Assembly (NCBI RefSeq): GCF_900099805.1
Contig: NZ_FNDR01000011.1
Location: 62,001 to 126,000 of the forward strand
Origin: Variovorax sp. OV700
GTDB lineage: Bacteria > Pseudomonadota > Gammaproteobacteria > Burkholderiales > Burkholderiaceae_C
Direction: 5' to 3'
Length of the DNA: 64,000 nucleotides
The position numbers and the translations under genes were made by a program. Below the pieces are notes generated by a model that ran no database searches, had not been told where the DNA came from, and saw only the letters and a program-made list of their open reading frames with translations. The first letter of the stretch is position 1. Every line of letters starts with the position of its first letter. Below, one piece after another: positions 33,441-41,684 of the stretch.

Positions 33441-34442
33441 ATGCCCTTGGGCACGCTCGATCGCACAGCCCCGCCCCTGTTCAACCAGGGGCAGTCGGCG
33501 CTGAGCAAGCTGATCTTCTTCGGCGCGCTGGCGCTGTTCCTGATGGTGGCCGACGCGCGCTTCCATCTCGTGCAGCCCCTTCGTGCGGCCGTCGGCGCGG
33601 TGCTCTACCCGGTGCAATGGGTGGCGCTCAAGCCGGTGCAGCTGGCGGTCGGCGGCGGCCGCTATCTCGAAGACCTCCAGACCGCGCAGCGCAACGAGGA
33701 CGAGGCCCGCAAGGCGCTCATGCAGCAGGCCGAACGCGCGAGCCAGGCCGACACGCTGGCGCAGGACAACGCGCGGCTGCGCGCGCTGCTCGAACTGCGC
33801 CAGACCACTCAGGCGCCGGGCCGCGCGGCCGAGGTGCTCTATGACGCGGCCGATCCGTACACGCGCAAGATCGTCATCGACCAGGGGCTCACGCAGGGCG
33901 TGGCGCCTGGCTCGCCCGTGATCGACGCGCACGGCGTGCTCGGCCAGGTGACGCAGGTGCTGCCTTTCACCAGCGAAATCACGCTGGTGATCGACCGCGA
34001 TCTTTCGATCCCGGTGCAGAACACCCGCACCGGCGTGCGCAGCGTGGCCTTCGGCGACGCGTCGGCACATGGAGGTGGCCTCGAGCTGCGCTTCATGGCC
34101 GCCAATGCCGACCTGCAGGAGGGCGACCTGCTCTCTACCAGCGGTGTCGACGGCGTCTATCCGCCGGGCCTGCCGGTGGCGAAGATCGAGCGCATCGAAC
34201 GGCGCGCAGACTCCGCCTTTGCGCGCATCTACTGCGTGCCGCTGGCCCGCGTGACGGCCGCGCGCTACGTGCTGGTGCTGGCGCCCACGGGCACGCCCTC
34301 GGCACCGCCGCCCGCGGCGCCCGCCGCCGCGGTGCGCAAGAAGTCCGAGGCCAAGGCCGCCAAGGCAGACAAGGGCGACAAGGGCGACAAGGGCGACAAG
34401 GGCGACAAGGCCGAGAAGAAACCCGCGGAGCGCGCCCGATGA
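33441..34442 (+). CDS. mreC: rod shape-determining protein MreC
   Basis: This 333-residue protein of the elongasome has one N-terminal membrane helix (about residues 24-42), a coiled coil (about 75-115, QRNEDEARKALMQQAERASQ) and the periplasmic beta domain with IDQGLTQGVAPGSPVID. The C-terminal 50 residues are an Ala/Pro linker and a Lys/Asp-rich tail containing four GDK repeats, which is beyond the usual family end. It overlaps mreD by ATGA. Confidence 0.94.
   Translation: MPLGTLDRTAPPLFNQGQSALSKLIFFGALALFLMVADARFHLVQPLRAAVGAVLYPVQWVALKPVQLAVGGGRYLEDLQTAQRNEDEARKALMQQAERASQADTLAQDNARLRALLELRQTTQAPGRAAEVLYDAADPYTRKIVIDQGLTQGVAPGSPVIDAHGVLGQVTQVLPFTSEITLVIDRDLSIPVQNTRTGVRSVAFGDASAHGGGLELRFMAANADLQEGDLLSTSGVDGVYPPGLPVAKIERIERRADSAFARIYCVPLARVTAARYVLVLAPTGTPSAPPPAAPAAAVRKKSEAKAAKADKGDKGDKGDKGDKAEKKPAERAR
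34368..34409 (+). repeat. 9-bp tandem repeat in mreC
   Basis: GGCGACAAG is repeated four times in a row (34374-34409) after a partial GACAAG copy (34368-34373), encoding DK(GDK)4 near the MreC C-terminus. Exact in-frame 9-bp units can gain or lose copies by slippage without breaking the frame. Confidence 0.85.
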
Positions 34443-34960
34443 TCAAGCGCCCCGGACAACAGCAGCTCCTGCTGCCCGTGAGCCCGCTGTTCATGTGGGC
34501 GAGCCTCGTGGTGGCGCTGCTCATCAACATGATCCCGATCGGCCGGGCCGCATGGATGCCCGACCTGCTGGCCCTGGCCATCGTGTTCTGGGGCGTGCAC
34601 CAGCCGATGCGTGTGGGCATTGGCGCGGCCTTCGTGTTCGGCTTGTGCATGGACGTGCACCAGGCTTCCATGCTGGGCCAGCATGCGCTGTCCTACACCA
34701 CGCTGGGCTTCTTCGCGATCACCATCCACCGGCGCCTGCTCTGGTATCCGGTGTTGTCGCAGGCGCTGCAGGTGCTGCCGCTCTTCGCGGTTTCGCAGCT
34801 GATCGAGGTCGTCACGCGCCTGGTGGGCGGCGGTGTGTTTCCGGGCTGGACGGTGTTGATTTCCCCGGCGATCGAAGCCGTGCTGTGGCCCTTGGCGACC
34901 GCGCTGCTGCTTGCCCCGCAACGCCGCACCCCGGAACCCGACGAGAACCGTCCCCTCTAA
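34439..34960 (+). CDS. mreD: rod shape-determining protein MreD
   Basis: This 173-residue inner-membrane protein has five to six hydrophobic segments, starting MIKRPGQQQLLLPVSPLFMW. The family signature lies around FVFGLCMDVHQASMLGQHALSYT. It partners MreC and the peptidoglycan synthases. The gene overlaps mreC and is followed after 65 nt by mrdA. Confidence 0.93.
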   Translation: MIKRPGQQQLLLPVSPLFMWASLVVALLINMIPIGRAAWMPDLLALAIVFWGVHQPMRVGIGAAFVFGLCMDVHQASMLGQHALSYTTLGFFAITIHRRLLWYPVLSQALQVLPLFAVSQLIEVVTRLVGGGVFPGWTVLISPAIEAVLWPLATALLLAPQRRTPEPDENRPL

Positions 34961-35025
34961 AGCCAAAGCTCGCATCTGCCATCGCATTTGCCATCGCACT
35001 TGCACGCGCCTAAGCTCACGCCGCC

Positions 35026-36993
35026 ATGACCGAGATCCGCAACGTCGCCGCCGACCTCGCACGCTTCAAGCGCCGCGTGATCGTGATCGGCATGGTGGTG
35101 CTATTCGCTTTCAGCCTGCTGGGCGCGCGGCTGGTGTACCTGCAGGTGGTGCGGCATGAAGACCTGGCCGAACAGGCCGAGAGCAACCGCACGGCCATCG
35201 TGCCCGTGGTGCCGAACCGCGGCCTCATCCTCGACCGCAACGGCATCGTGCTGGCCTCGAACTATTCGGCCTACACGCTGGAGATCACGCCCTCCAAGGT
35301 GGGCGATGTCGAGGAAACCATCGACAGCCTCACACAGGTGCTCGAGGTCTCGCCGCGCGACCGACGCCGCTTCAAGCGGCTGCGCGAGGACTCCCGCAGC
35401 TTCGACTCCATTCCGATCCGCACCCGCCTGAGCGACGAGGAGGTGGCGCGCTTCGCGGCGCAGCGCTACCGCTTTCCCGGCGTGGAGATCAAGGCGCGGC
35501 TGTTCCGCAACTACCCGCATGCCGAGATCGCCTCGCACGTGCTGGGCTACATCGGCCGCATCAACCAGCGCGAGAAGACCGCGATGGAAGACTGGGCCGA
35601 GGAAGACCAGGCCAACTACAAGGGCACCGACTACATCGGCAAGCTCGGCATCGAGCAAAGCTACGAGAAGACGCTGCACGGCCAGACCGGCGTCGAGCAG
35701 ATGGAAACCTCGGCCGGCGGCCGCGCGGTGCGCCGGCTCGCGAGCCATCCGGCCACGCCGGGCAACACGGTGATGCTGTCGCTCGACATCAAGCTGCAGA
35801 AGCTGGTGGAAGACATGTTCGGCGACCGCCGCGGTGCGCTTGTTGCCATCGATCCCAAGACCGGCGAGGTGCTGGCCTTCGTGAGCAAGCCGACCTTCGA
35901 CCCCAACCTGTTCGTCGAAGGCATCGACACCGAAAGCTGGAAAGAGCTCAGCGAATCGCTGGACAAGCCGCTGCTCAACCGCGCCCTGCGGGGCACCTAC
36001 CCACCCGGCTCGACCTACAAGCCCTTCATGGCGCTGGCCGCGCTGCAAACCGGCAAGCGCGGCCCGAACGTGGTGGTGAACGACCCCGGGTACTTCAACT
36101 TCGGCGGGCACCGCTTCGGCAGCCCCGAAGGCAACATCGGCGGCGTCGACATGCGGCGCTCCATCCAGCTGTCGAGCAACATCTACTACTACTCGCTGGC
36201 TAACGAGATGGGCGTGGACCTGATCCACGACTTCATGAAGCCGATGGGCTTCGGCCAGATCACCGGCATCGACCTGGGCGGCGAGGTGCGCGGCGTGCTG
36301 CCCAGCACCGAGTGGAAGCGCAACGCCTACAAGCGGCCCGAGCAGAAGAAGTGGTATGCGGGTGAAACCATTTCGCTGGGCATCGGCCAGGGCTACAACG
36401 CCTTCACCATGCTGCAACTGGCGCAGGCCACGGCCATCGTGGCCGACGGCGGCATGAAGCACAAGCCGCATCTGGTGCTGGCCACGCGCAATACGGTGAG
36501 CGGGCAGGTGGCGCAGGTGCCGCAGCCACCGGCCGAGAACCTCGGCTACACCGCAGCCAACGTTGCGGTCGTTCGGGAGGGCCTCACCAGCGTGGTCACC
36601 AGCGGTACGGCGCGCGGCGTGTTCGCTGGCGCCAGCTACCAGGCGGCCGGCAAGACGGGCACCGCGCAGGCCGTGACGCAGGCGCAGAACACCAAATACA
36701 ACGCGCGCGCGCTCGAGGAGCACCAGCGTGACCACGCCTTGTTCATGGCTTTTGCGCCGGTCAACGATCCGAAGATCGCCCTGGCGGTGATCGTCGAGAA
36801 CGCTGGCTGGGGCGCCGGTGCCGCGGCACCCATCGCGCGCCGCGTGTTCGACTACTGGCTGCTGGACCAGTACCCGAGCGAAGCCGACATGGCCGCCATC
36901 AAGGTCGGCAAGGCCGCCGCCCCCATGGGCAAGCCGCGCGTGGCCAGCGAAGTGGCGTGGCCGGCGGCCGCCACCGCTGCAACGGCACCCTGA
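35026..36993 (+). CDS. mrdA: penicillin-binding protein 2 (peptidoglycan transpeptidase)
   Basis: PBP2 cross-links peptidoglycan during cell elongation. The 655-residue protein has an N-terminal membrane anchor (about residues 22-42), the PBP dimerisation region beginning at VPNRGLILDRNG, and the transpeptidase motifs SxxK (PPGSTYKPF), SxN (QLSSNIYYY) and KTG (AGKTGTAQ). The Ala-rich C-terminus is unremarkable. The usual next gene, mrdB/rodA, is not found; a palindromic repeat and the homogentisate genes follow instead. Confidence 0.95.
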   Translation: MTEIRNVAADLARFKRRVIVIGMVVLFAFSLLGARLVYLQVVRHEDLAEQAESNRTAIVPVVPNRGLILDRNGIVLASNYSAYTLEITPSKVGDVEETIDSLTQVLEVSPRDRRRFKRLREDSRSFDSIPIRTRLSDEEVARFAAQRYRFPGVEIKARLFRNYPHAEIASHVLGYIGRINQREKTAMEDWAEEDQANYKGTDYIGKLGIEQSYEKTLHGQTGVEQMETSAGGRAVRRLASHPATPGNTVMLSLDIKLQKLVEDMFGDRRGALVAIDPKTGEVLAFVSKPTFDPNLFVEGIDTESWKELSESLDKPLLNRALRGTYPPGSTYKPFMALAALQTGKRGPNVVVNDPGYFNFGGHRFGSPEGNIGGVDMRRSIQLSSNIYYYSLANEMGVDLIHDFMKPMGFGQITGIDLGGEVRGVLPSTEWKRNAYKRPEQKKWYAGETISLGIGQGYNAFTMLQLAQATAIVADGGMKHKPHLVLATRNTVSGQVAQVPQPPAENLGYTAANVAVVREGLTSVVTSGTARGVFAGASYQAAGKTGTAQAVTQAQNTKYNARALEEHQRDHALFMAFAPVNDPKIALAVIVENAGWGAGAAAPIARRVFDYWLLDQYPSEADMAAIKVGKAAAPMGKPRVASEVAWPAAATAATAP

Positions 36994-36998
36994 TCTTG

Positions 36999-37112
36999 CT
37001 CCCTCTCCCTCTGGGAGAGGGTTGGGGTGAGGGCACTGTGCCGCCGATGAAGCGCGGCGCCCATACGATGGCCGCTGCCCTCACCCTAGCCCTCTCCCGG
37101 AGGGAGAGGGGA
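36999..37112. repeat. REP-type palindromic repeat, copy B
   Basis: The arms CTCCCTCTCCCTCTGGGAGA... (36999-37035) and their inverse (37077-37112) enclose a core that includes GTGCCGCCGATGAAGCGCGG at 37038-37057. Arms and core match copy A at 14618-14730 in the opposite orientation. The element fills the 133-nt gap between convergent mrdA and fahA and probably ends both transcripts. Confidence 0.8.
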
Positions 37113-37126
37113 CAGCACCGAAAGCC

Positions 37127-38398
37127 TCAGGCCGCCACCGTGCCGCTGACTTCCCCCAACCCGATACGCACCGCCCCCGCGCGCTCGCAGTAGCCGCGCA
37201 TGATCAGCGTGTCGCCGTCTTCGAGAAAGGTGCGCTTCTCGCCGTTGGGCAAGGTGATCGCCTGCTTGCCGCCCAGTGTGAGCTCTATCAGCGAACCGGC
37301 CTCGTCGGGCTTGGGGCCCGAGAGCGTGCCCGAGCCCAGCATGTCGCCGGGTTGCAGGTTGCAGCCGTTCACCGTGTGATGCGTGACGAGCTGCGCGGCG
37401 GTCCAGTAGGCGGCCTCGGTGGTGTTGCCGCGCGTGAGGCGCACGGGGGCTTCGCCCGCAGCGTGCATCTTTGCGGTCTGCAGCAGCACCTCGAGCGTGA
37501 TGTCGAGCGCGCCGCTTTCGCGGTTGGAGGATGCATCGAGGTACGGCAGCGGCTGCGGGTCTCCCGCCTGGCGCTCGAACCTGGCGCGGAATGGCGCCAA
37601 CGCTTCCATCGTCACGATCCACGGGGAGAGTGTGCTCGCGAAGTTCTTCGAGAGGAACGGCCCGAGCGGCTGGTATTCCCAGGCCTGCAGGTCGCGCGCC
37701 GACCAGTCGTTAAGCAGGGCCACGCCGAACAGATGGTCTTCGGCTTCACCAATCGCAATCGGCTCGCCGAGCGCATTGCCGCGGCCGACAAAGAAGCCAA
37801 GCTCCAGTTCGTAGTCGAGCCGCTTCGACGGGCCGAAGCTGGGCTCGGCCGCATCCGGCGCCTTGGTCTGCCCCTGCGGGCGCTTGAAGACCTGGCCGCT
37901 CACGCCGATGGACGAGGCGCGGCCGTGATAGCCGATGGGCACCCACTTGTAGTTGGGCATCAGCGGCTGGTCGGGACGGAACAGCTTGCCGATGGTGGTC
38001 GCGTGATGGATGCCGGTGTAGAAGTCGGTGTAGTCGCCGATGCGGCAGGGCACGGTCATCTCGGCCTTGGCCTGCGGCAGCAGCGCCTTCGACCATGCGG
38101 CCTCTTTGCCGCTGCCTTCGGCGAGGCCGGCGGAGAGGGCGGCGCGCAGGGCCTGGCGGTCCTTCGCGCTGGCGCTCATCAGCGCGTTCATGTCGTCGGT
38201 GTCGGCCAGGCCTGCGGCACGGAGGTCGAGCACCTGGTCGCCGATGGCAACCCCGATGCGATAGCCTTCCTCGGTGCCCGCCGCGCGGAAGCGGCCAAAG
38301 GGCAGGTTCTGGATCGGAAAGTCGCAGCCGGGCTCGTTGGCCGAAGCAACCCAGCTGCGCAGCTTGGGGTCATGGGTGGCGTTCAATGCGGTGGTCAT
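37127..38398 (-). CDS. fahA: fumarylacetoacetase
   Basis: This enzyme hydrolyses fumarylacetoacetate to fumarate and acetoacetate, the last step of homogentisate breakdown. The 423-residue protein has the N-terminal SH3-like domain (DFPIQNLPFGRF), metal and catalytic residues around DYTDFYTGIHHATTIGKLF, and LDYELELGFFVG. The C-terminus GPKPDEAGSLIELTLGG is typical of the family. The start is the ATG at 38398; longer open sequence upstream is a shadow of hmgA. It is the last gene of the hydroxylase-hmgA-fahA series. Confidence 0.96.
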   Translation of the reverse strand: MTTALNATHDPKLRSWVASANEPGCDFPIQNLPFGRFRAAGTEEGYRIGVAIGDQVLDLRAAGLADTDDMNALMSASAKDRQALRAALSAGLAEGSGKEAAWSKALLPQAKAEMTVPCRIGDYTDFYTGIHHATTIGKLFRPDQPLMPNYKWVPIGYHGRASSIGVSGQVFKRPQGQTKAPDAAEPSFGPSKRLDYELELGFFVGRGNALGEPIAIGEAEDHLFGVALLNDWSARDLQAWEYQPLGPFLSKNFASTLSPWIVTMEALAPFRARFERQAGDPQPLPYLDASSNRESGALDITLEVLLQTAKMHAAGEAPVRLTRGNTTEAAYWTAAQLVTHHTVNGCNLQPGDMLGSGTLSGPKPDEAGSLIELTLGGKQAITLPNGEKRTFLEDGDTLIMRGYCERAGAVRIGLGEVSGTVAA

Positions 38399-38427
38399 GA
38401 ATGTCTTTCTGTGAGTGTCCAACGAGA

Positions 38428-39738
38428 TCACGGCTTGAACTGGTCCTGGAGGCCAGCCCAGCAGTCCGCATAGTCGGTATCGAGCGCGGGGCTCTGGAGC
38501 GCAAAGTTGGTCGGAATGAAGCGCAAGCGGCTCTCGAACATGAAGGCCAGCGTGTTGTCCAGCTTGTGCGGCTTCAGGTCGGAATGCGCGGCCTTGTCGA
38601 AGGCTTCCTCGTCCGGTCCGTGCGGCACCATGCAGTTGTGCAGGCTCGCGCCGCCGGGCTTGAAGCCGCCCGGCTTGGCGTCGTATTCGCCCAGCACCAG
38701 GCCCATGAATTCGCTCATGAGGTTGCGGTGGAACCATGGCGGACGGAAGGTGTTCTCCATCACCATCCAGCGCGGCGGGAAGATCACGAAGTCGCAGTTC
38801 GCGGTGCCGGGCGTGTCGGTGGGCGAGGTCAGCACGGTGAAGATCGACGGATCGGGATGGTCGAAGCTGATCGAGCCGATGACCATGAAATTGGCCGTGT
38901 CGTACTTCACCGGCGCCAGGTTGCCGTGCCATGCGACCACGTTGAAAGGCGACTGCTTCGCCGGTGCTTTCCAGAAGCGGCCACCAAATTTTTTGACGAG
39001 TTCGTAGGCGCCGCCGCCGTCCTCGAAGGCCGCCACGGGCGCCTGGAAGTCGCGCGCGTTGGCCAGGCCGTTGGAGCCGATGGGCCCGAGTTCGGGCAGG
39101 CGGAAATGTGCGCCGTAGTTCTCGCAGACATAGCCGCGGGAGAGTCCGTCCGGCAGCGCCACCTTGAACGCCATGCCGCGCGGCAGCAGCGCGATTTCGC
39201 CGGGCTTGACGTCCAGCACGCCGAGCTCGGTCGTGATCACGAGGCGGCCCTGCTGCGGCACGACGAGCATCTCGCCGTCGGCGTTGACAAAAGCGCGGCG
39301 CTCCATCGAGCGGCCCGCCAGGTACATGAGCGAGCCGATGCCCACCTGCGCTTCGGCGTCGCCGTTGGCCGCGATCGTGTGCATGCCGTCGATGAAGTCG
39401 GCCTCGGCCGCGCCGTCCAGCGGCAGCGGATTCCAGCGCAGCGGCTCGGGCGGCAGCGCGATCTCGCGGTCGGCGCCGGTGGTCCAGTGCGCCTGCGCGT
39501 ACTGCTGGTAGCGGCCCGACACCACCGAGGGCTGGCGGCGGTACAGCCAGGTCCGGCGGTTCTCGCGGCGCGGCGCGGTAAAGGCAGTACCCGAAAGCAA
39601 TTCGGTGTACAGGTCGAAGGGCGCGCGCTGCGGGTTGTTGCGGCCCTGCGGCAGGGCGCCCGCGACGGCCTCGCTGGCGTACTCGTTGCCGAAGCCGCTT
39701 TGATAGAGCCGTTCGGTGGCGGGGGTTGCGGTGGTCAT
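38428..39738 (-). CDS. hmgA: homogentisate 1,2-dioxygenase
   Basis: This iron(II) dioxygenase opens the ring of homogentisate to maleylacetoacetate. The 436-residue protein begins near ERLYQSGFGNEYASEA, and the iron ligands lie in the cupin region (RPPWFHRNLMSEFMGL, with HNCMVPHGPDEEAF downstream). Start at the ATG at 39738. fahA follows after 29 nt. No maleylacetoacetate isomerase gene (hmgC/maiA) is present here, so it must be elsewhere or replaced. Confidence 0.96.
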   Translation of the reverse strand: MTTATPATERLYQSGFGNEYASEAVAGALPQGRNNPQRAPFDLYTELLSGTAFTAPRRENRRTWLYRRQPSVVSGRYQQYAQAHWTTGADREIALPPEPLRWNPLPLDGAAEADFIDGMHTIAANGDAEAQVGIGSLMYLAGRSMERRAFVNADGEMLVVPQQGRLVITTELGVLDVKPGEIALLPRGMAFKVALPDGLSRGYVCENYGAHFRLPELGPIGSNGLANARDFQAPVAAFEDGGGAYELVKKFGGRFWKAPAKQSPFNVVAWHGNLAPVKYDTANFMVIGSISFDHPDPSIFTVLTSPTDTPGTANCDFVIFPPRWMVMENTFRPPWFHRNLMSEFMGLVLGEYDAKPGGFKPGGASLHNCMVPHGPDEEAFDKAAHSDLKPHKLDNTLAFMFESRLRFIPTNFALQSPALDTDYADCWAGLQDQFKP

Positions 39739-39769
39739 GGTGTCCTCATGAGATGGCTGTTTGGATGGG

Positions 39770-39967
39770 TTACTTCGCCGCGTCGAGTGCTTCGCGCAGC
39801 ACGGTGAGCGAGCCAATGTGGTTGGCCAGCACCAGCACGAGGCGCGCGTTGTAGGCATTGCTCTCTTCAGTGGAAAGGCCTTGATGCGCCTCGATCAGCG
39901 CTTCGTAGAAATCATCAGGCGCTTCGAGGTTCGGCGCCGTGTTCAGGTGTTGTTGATGCTGTTGCAT
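39770..39967 (-). CDS. mhaB: DUF2783 small protein, candidate hydroxylase coupling protein
   Basis: This 65-residue acidic helical protein (LEAPDDFYEALIEAHQGLSTEESNA...) is encoded 8 nt after the flavoprotein hydroxylase gene and 31 nt before hmgA. It matches DUF2783, to my recognition. In Pseudomonas putida U, 3-hydroxyphenylacetate 6-hydroxylase consists of a 63-kDa flavoprotein (MhaA) and a 6.3-kDa coupling protein (MhaB) and produces homogentisate. The sizes, order and context here fit that pair; direct homology to MhaB was not checked. Confidence 0.65.
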   Translation of the reverse strand: MQQHQQHLNTAPNLEAPDDFYEALIEAHQGLSTEESNAYNARLVLVLANHIGSLTVLREALDAAK

Positions 39968-39975
39968 GGTGGTGC

Positions 39976-41613
39976 TCAAGTCTTCGCCAACGCGTGGTCG
40001 ATGGCGGCGCGAATGTTCTCGGCCGTGGGACGCCGCCAGCGCGCACACACATGCTGGTCGGGCCGCAGCAGGTACACGGTGCCGGGTTGCGCGTCGTAGC
40101 GCTGCGTGGCAAGTTCGCCTTCGGGCGATGCGCCTTGCACGCGCACGATGTGCAGCGGAAAGTCGCATGCCTTCAGTGCCTGCAGGCTGCGCTCGGCCGC
40201 CTCGCCCTGGCCGAACACCAGTGCGGTGAACCGCAGCGCGTGGCATTCGCGCAGCAGCCAGCCGGTGCTGCCGTCGGCCTGCACGAGCGGTGCATCGGCC
40301 GCTGCGGCGCCCGGCACCATCGCACCCTTGAACACATCGGCATCGGGCGTGTTGAGCGGCGAGTCGTGCAGCACTGCGGGCACTGAAAGCCGCCCGCTGT
40401 TGACCAGCGTGCGTGCGAAGGCATGGCGCTTGGTGAGCTCCAGCACTGCGTCGCGGAACAGGCGGCTCACTTCGCTCTTGGGCGTGATGAAGTCGGTGGC
40501 GCGTGTGGAGTTGCGGATGTTCTCGTCGGCCGCGTATTCGCGCTCGCTCGCGTAGCTGTCGAGCAGCGCATCGGGCGCGTCACCCTCGAGCACGGCGGCG
40601 AGTTTCCACGCAAGGTTGTCGGCGTCCTGCACACCCGAGTTGGCGCCGCGCGCGCCGAACGGCGACACGCCATGCGCCGAGTCGCCCGCGAACAGCACTC
40701 GGCCATGGCGGAAGTGCTCCATGCGCTGGCAAGCAAAGGTGTAGACACTGGCCCAGCCGATCTGGAACTGCACACCCTCGAAGCCGATGCTGTCGAGCAG
40801 CGCGCGCACACGCGGCGTGATGTTCTCGGGCTTGCGTTCTTCCACCGGATCGGCGTCCCAGCCGAGCTGGAAGTCGACGCGCCACATGCCGTCGGCCTGC
40901 TTGTGCAGCAGCACGCTCTGGCCGGGGTGGAACGACGGGTTGAACCAGAAGCGGCGCTCTGTAGGCAAGTCCGCATCCATCGTGATGTCGGCAATCAGGA
41001 AGCGGTCGCGGAACACGCGGCCTTTGGCTTCTAGGCCCATCAGCTGTCGCAGGTTGGAGCGCGAGCCGTCGCAGGCGCCAACGTAATCGGCCGCCAGCTG
41101 GTAGCTGCCCTCGGGCGTCTCCACCGTGAGCACCGCAGCACCGCCGTTCTGTGCAATGCCGACGACCTTGTTGTTCCAGCGCAGGTCGGTCAGCGGCAGC
41201 GCCGCGGCGCGTTCGACGAGATAGCCTTCGACGTAATACTGCTGCAGGTTGATGAACGCCGGGCGCTCGTGGCCGGGCTCGGGCAGCAGGTCGAAGCGAT
41301 AGACCTGTTCGTCGTGGAAGAACACCTTGCCCACATGCCACGACACGCCCTTGTCGACCATGCGGTCGCCGCAGCCGAGGCGGTCGAACACCTCGAGCGT
41401 GCGCTTGGCAAAGCAGATGGCGCGCGACCCGCTGGAGAGGGTGTTGTCGTTGTCGAGCAGCACCACCGGAATTTCGCGCTGCGCCAGGTCGATGGCCAGC
41501 GCGAGGCCGACCGGTCCGGCGCCGACGATCACCACAGGGTGGCGCACGGGCGTGGCCGCGTCCTGGTCGGCGTGGCGCTTGTAGTCGAAGCGCAGGCTTT
41601 GGTAGTCGATCAC
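39976..41613 (-). CDS. mhaA: FAD-dependent aromatic hydroxylase (MhaA-like)
   Basis: This 545-residue PF01494-type flavoprotein monooxygenase has the FAD motif VIVGAGPVGLALAID near residue 25, and the second FAD/NAD(P)H signature GDSAHGVSPFGARGANSG near residue 300. The C-terminal thioredoxin-like region is typical of phenol-type hydroxylases. The start is a GTG at 41613 (VIDYQSLRF) behind a GGAGA site. Its place in front of hmgA and fahA suggests it makes homogentisate, for example from 3- or 4-hydroxyphenylacetate. A 3-(3-hydroxyphenyl)propionate-type hydroxylase is an alternative. Confidence 0.75.
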   Translation of the reverse strand: MIDYQSLRFDYKRHADQDAATPVRHPVVIVGAGPVGLALAIDLAQREIPVVLLDNDNTLSSGSRAICFAKRTLEVFDRLGCGDRMVDKGVSWHVGKVFFHDEQVYRFDLLPEPGHERPAFINLQQYYVEGYLVERAAALPLTDLRWNNKVVGIAQNGGAAVLTVETPEGSYQLAADYVGACDGSRSNLRQLMGLEAKGRVFRDRFLIADITMDADLPTERRFWFNPSFHPGQSVLLHKQADGMWRVDFQLGWDADPVEERKPENITPRVRALLDSIGFEGVQFQIGWASVYTFACQRMEHFRHGRVLFAGDSAHGVSPFGARGANSGVQDADNLAWKLAAVLEGDAPDALLDSYASEREYAADENIRNSTRATDFITPKSEVSRLFRDAVLELTKRHAFARTLVNSGRLSVPAVLHDSPLNTPDADVFKGAMVPGAAAADAPLVQADGSTGWLLRECHALRFTALVFGQGEAAERSLQALKACDFPLHIVRVQGASPEGELATQRYDAQPGTVYLLRPDQHVCARWRRPTAENIRAAIDHALAKT

Positions 41614-41634
41614 GTGTTGTCTCCGTGTCTTTGT

Positions 41635-41675
41635 CTTGCCCCTTCCCCCTTTGGGGGAAGGCTGGGATGGAGGGA
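41635..41675. repeat. partial REP-type palindrome
   Basis: CCCCTTCCCCC-TTTG-GGGGGAAGG-like sequence forms one hairpin arm (CCTTCCCCCTTTGGGGGAAGG near 41641-41661) in the 71-nt gap between the MBL-fold gene and the hydroxylase gene. It resembles the outer arms of the element at 62518-62630 and looks like a solo half-element. Confidence 0.55.
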
Positions 41676-41684
41676 GCAAGGCAA

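Noticed and set aside
34368..34409. Collagen-like or CRISPR-like repeat
   Set aside because: The repeat is a coding 9-bp tandem in mreC without spacers; Gly-Asp-Lys units are too few for a collagen-like domain.
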